Shown: one piece after another, positions 13,914-15,725 of the stretch | How positions within the stretch are numbered: position 1 is the stretch's first letter | Layout: every line of letters begins with the position of its first letter | Assembly (NCBI GenBank): GCA_903898725.1 | Contig: CAIUGQ010000621.1 | Span: forward strand, 1 to 15,725 | Direction: 5' to 3' | DNA from: an uncultured Burkholderiales bacterium | GTDB taxonomy: Bacteria; Pseudomonadota; Gammaproteobacteria; Burkholderiales; Burkholderiaceae_E | Length of the DNA stretch: 15,725 bases | Program-made: the position numbers and the translations under genes | Notes under the pieces: model-generated | The model's database searches: none | What the model was told of the DNA's origin: nothing | Seen by the model: only the letters and a program-made list of their open reading frames with translations

Positions 13914-13941
13914 GAAAAGGGCCGCGCGAGCGGCCCTTTTC
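13914..13941. terminator. Bidirectional intrinsic terminator between dps and tctA
   Basis: A perfect 12-bp stem pairs GAAAAGGGCCGC (13914-13925) with GCGGCCCTTTTC (13930-13941) around the loop GCGA. On the plus strand the stem ends in TTTT, about 20 bases after the dps stop. On the minus strand the stem is followed by a longer T-rich run (TTTTCTTTTCC), about 19 bases after the tctA stop. The element therefore serves both converging genes and looks stronger for tctA. Confidence 0.92.
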
Positions 13942-13959
13942 CGTGGTGCGCCGCAGCCG

Positions 13960-15468
13960 TCAGTCGTCGCCCGCGAACGCCTCCTCGCGCTTCTTGGAGA
14001 TGGACGGCAGGAACACGATCACCAGCAGCACGGCCGCACACGCCAGCAGCGTGGCGGACAGCGGACGGGTGACGAACACCGACCAGTCGCCGCGCGAGAT
14101 CGTCATCGCGCGCCGCAGGTACTCCTCCATCAGCTTGCCGAGCACGAAGCCGAGCAGCATCGGAGCCGGTTCGCAATCGAGCTTCTTGAAGAGGTAGCCG
14201 AGGATCGCGAACGGGATCGTCATGAACACGTCGAAGACGTTGTTGTTGATCGAGTACGCGCCGATGCAGCAGAACAGCAGGATCGCCGGGTACATGATCC
14301 GGTACGGCACCGACAGCAGCTTGACCCACATGCCCACCAGCGGCAGGTTCAGGATCACCAGGAACAGGTTGCCGATCCACATCGAGACGATCAGGCCCCA
14401 GAACAGCTTGGGGTTGCTCGTCATCACCTGCGGGCCGGGCTGGATGTTGTGGATCATCATCGCCGCGACCATCAGCGCCATCACCGGCGTGGTCGGGATG
14501 CCCAGCGTCAGCATCGGGATGAACGAGGTCTGCGCGCCGGCGTTGTTCGCCGCCTCGGGCGCGGCGACGCCCTGGATCGCGCCCTTGCCGAACATCTCGG
14601 GCGTCTTCGAGATCTTCTTCTCGATCGCGTAGGCCGAGAACGACGCGAGCACCGCGCCGCCGCCGGGCAGGATGCCGAGCAGCGAGCCGAGGCTGGTGCC
14701 GCGCAGGATCGCGGGGAAGGCCGTCTTGAAGTCCGACCAGCGCGGGAACAGGTTCGTCACCTTGCTGGTGAAGACCTCGCGGTTCTCGCGCTGCTCGAGG
14801 TTCAGGATGATCTCGGCGAAGCCGAACATGCCCATCGCGACCGCAACGAACTCGATGCCGTCCGACAGCTCGGGCACGTCGAACGAGAAGCGCGCCACGC
14901 CCGAGTTCACGTCGGTGCCGATCATGCCGAGCAGCAGCCCGAAGATCACCATCGCGAGCGCCTTGATCACCGAGCCGTGCGCGAGCACCACCGCGGCAAT
15001 CAGGCCGAGCACCATCAGCGCGAAGTACTCGGCCGGCCCGAACTTGAAGGCGATCTCGGCGAGTGGCGGCGCGAACGCGGCCAGCAGGAAGGTCGCGACG
15101 GTACCGGCGAAGAACGAGGCGATCGCCGCGATGGCCAGCGCCGGACCCGCCTGGCCCTTGCGCGCCATCTGGTAGCCGTCGAGCGTGGTGACCACCGACG
15201 AGGACTCACCCGGCAGGTTCACCAGGATGGCCGTGGTCGAGCCGCCGTACTGCGCGCCGTAGTAGATGCCGGCGAGCATGATCAGCGCCGTGGTCGGGTC
15301 CGACATCTTGTAGGTGGCCGGCAGCAGCATCGCGATGGTCGCGAGCGGTCCGATGCCGGGCAGCACGCCGATCAGCGTGCCCAGGATCACGCCGATCAGG
15401 CAGTACAGCAGGTTGTCGAATGTCCCTGCGGTCGCGAAACCGAGGGCGAGGTTGTTCATGAGTTCCAT
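13960..15468 (-). CDS. tctA: Tripartite tricarboxylate transporter, large membrane subunit TctA
   Basis: TctA is the large polytopic inner-membrane subunit (about 12 segments) of tripartite tricarboxylate transporters. These take up citrate or other carboxylates using a periplasmic TctC/Bug binding protein and an ion gradient. The 502-aa length is standard. Conserved blocks are MELMNNLALGFATA at the start, GTLIGVLPGIGPLATIAMLLP (about 31-51), GIYYGAQYGGSTTAILVNLPGESSS (about 67-91), DGYQMARKGQAGPAL, and the second-half repeat LGSLLGILPGGGAVLASF with TPVMALMVAA. The conserved Pro/Gly loops of both repeats are intact, so it should work. The ATG at 15468 is preceded by only a weak purine stretch. 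tctB ends 28 bases upstream, so both genes are probably translated from one message that ends at the shared terminator after dps. Substrate is unknown. Confidence 0.96.
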   Translation of the reverse strand: MELMNNLALGFATAGTFDNLLYCLIGVILGTLIGVLPGIGPLATIAMLLPATYKMSDPTTALIMLAGIYYGAQYGGSTTAILVNLPGESSSVVTTLDGYQMARKGQAGPALAIAAIASFFAGTVATFLLAAFAPPLAEIAFKFGPAEYFALMVLGLIAAVVLAHGSVIKALAMVIFGLLLGMIGTDVNSGVARFSFDVPELSDGIEFVAVAMGMFGFAEIILNLEQRENREVFTSKVTNLFPRWSDFKTAFPAILRGTSLGSLLGILPGGGAVLASFSAYAIEKKISKTPEMFGKGAIQGVAAPEAANNAGAQTSFIPMLTLGIPTTPVMALMVAAMMIHNIQPGPQVMTSNPKLFWGLIVSMWIGNLFLVILNLPLVGMWVKLLSVPYRIMYPAILLFCCIGAYSINNNVFDVFMTIPFAILGYLFKKLDCEPAPMLLGFVLGKLMEEYLRRAMTISRGDWSVFVTRPLSATLLACAAVLLVIVFLPSISKKREEAFAGDD

Positions 15469-15496
15469 GTGGTCGATCTCTTGCGTCGCGCGCGCT

Positions 15497-15725
15497 TCAG
15501 CGGGTGAGGAAGAACGGCAGGAACGGGAACTGCAGTTCCAGACCCTTGACGAAGACCAGCCACGAGAACACGAGGAGCACGACCGACGAGATCAGCGTCG
15601 TCTTCAGCTTGTACTCGTGACTGGCGAGCGACGAGATGCCGATCAGCAGGAACAGCGACACGATGAATCCGAGCTTGGGCAGCGTGGCGGCGTAGACCGC
15701 GACGGCGACGAGCACGAGCAGGATC
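15497..15725 (-). CDS. tctB: Tripartite tricarboxylate transporter, small membrane subunit TctB (5' end outside window)
   Basis: This is the C-terminal half of the small TctB subunit, cut by the window edge. The visible 76 residues hold about three hydrophobic segments (ILLVLVAVAVYAA, LGFIVSLFLLIGISSL, LISSVVLLVFSWLVFV) and end in FPFLPFFLTR, a typical TctB C-terminus. Full TctB proteins have about 150 residues and four membrane segments. It lies 28 bases upstream of tctA in the same direction. A binding-protein gene (tctC/bug) would be expected further upstream on the minus strand, beyond the window. Confidence 0.9.
   Translation of the reverse strand, partial: ILLVLVAVAVYAATLPKLGFIVSLFLLIGISSLASHEYKLKTTLISSVVLLVFSWLVFVKGLELQFPFLPFFLTR

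Overview
The window is very GC-rich with a strong G/C third-position bias. It carries the gene order gyrA-serC-pheA-hisC-tyrA followed by accessory genes, including a tripartite tricarboxylate transporter. That order, the pheA/hisC/tyrA set between a gyrase gene and what is usually aroA, and the tctA/tctB pair point to a betaproteobacterium, most likely Burkholderiales. The genus cannot be fixed from this sequence alone.

Region 1 (1-6033, plus strand) is a tightly packed housekeeping block. It starts with the 3' two thirds of gyrA (DNA gyrase subunit A), followed by serC (phosphoserine/phosphohydroxythreonine aminotransferase), pheA (chorismate mutase-prephenate dehydratase), hisC (histidinol-phosphate/aromatic aminotransferase) and tyrA (prephenate dehydrogenase). 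Together these make serine and pyridoxal-phosphate precursors and both branches from chorismate to phenylalanine and tyrosine. Two junctions (gyrA/serC and hisC/tyrA) are GTGA stop-start overlaps. The aroA-cmk-rpsA genes that follow tyrA in many betaproteobacteria are absent, and the strand switches after tyrA.

Region 2 (6065-8394, minus strand) holds a DUF1499 lipoprotein, a 3-hydroxyisobutyrate dehydrogenase-family reductase just upstream of it with a GTGA overlap, and an alpha/beta hydrolase.

Region 3 (8524-12527, minus strand) looks like one operon transcribed in the order LysE-type exporter, type II haloacid dehalogenase-like HAD protein, gamma-glutamyltransferase-family acylase, TraB/GumN-like lipoprotein. 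Gaps are 22 to 40 bases. The acylase keeps the nucleophilic Thr but lacks the classic glutamate-binding Arg region.

Region 4 (12589-13893, plus strand) starts at a 61-base divergent promoter region. It holds a class II aldolase of the OtnC (3-oxo-tetronate 4-phosphate decarboxylase) type and a Dps ferritin-like DNA-protection protein with a strong ribosome binding site. A 177-base gap with competing hairpins separates them. A 12-bp-stem bidirectional terminator follows dps.

Region 5 (13960-15725, minus strand) is tctA and the 3' part of tctB, the membrane subunits of a tripartite tricarboxylate transporter. The binding-protein gene (tctC/bug) is not in the window.

No RNA genes, CRISPR arrays, insertion sequences or phage genes are visible, and no gap exceeds 300 bases. 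I see no convincing new multi-gene system. The best leads are the broken aromatic operon, the atypical acylase in its exporter operon, the isolated OtnC-like enzyme, near-leaderless divergent promoters, and the hairpin pair upstream of dps.
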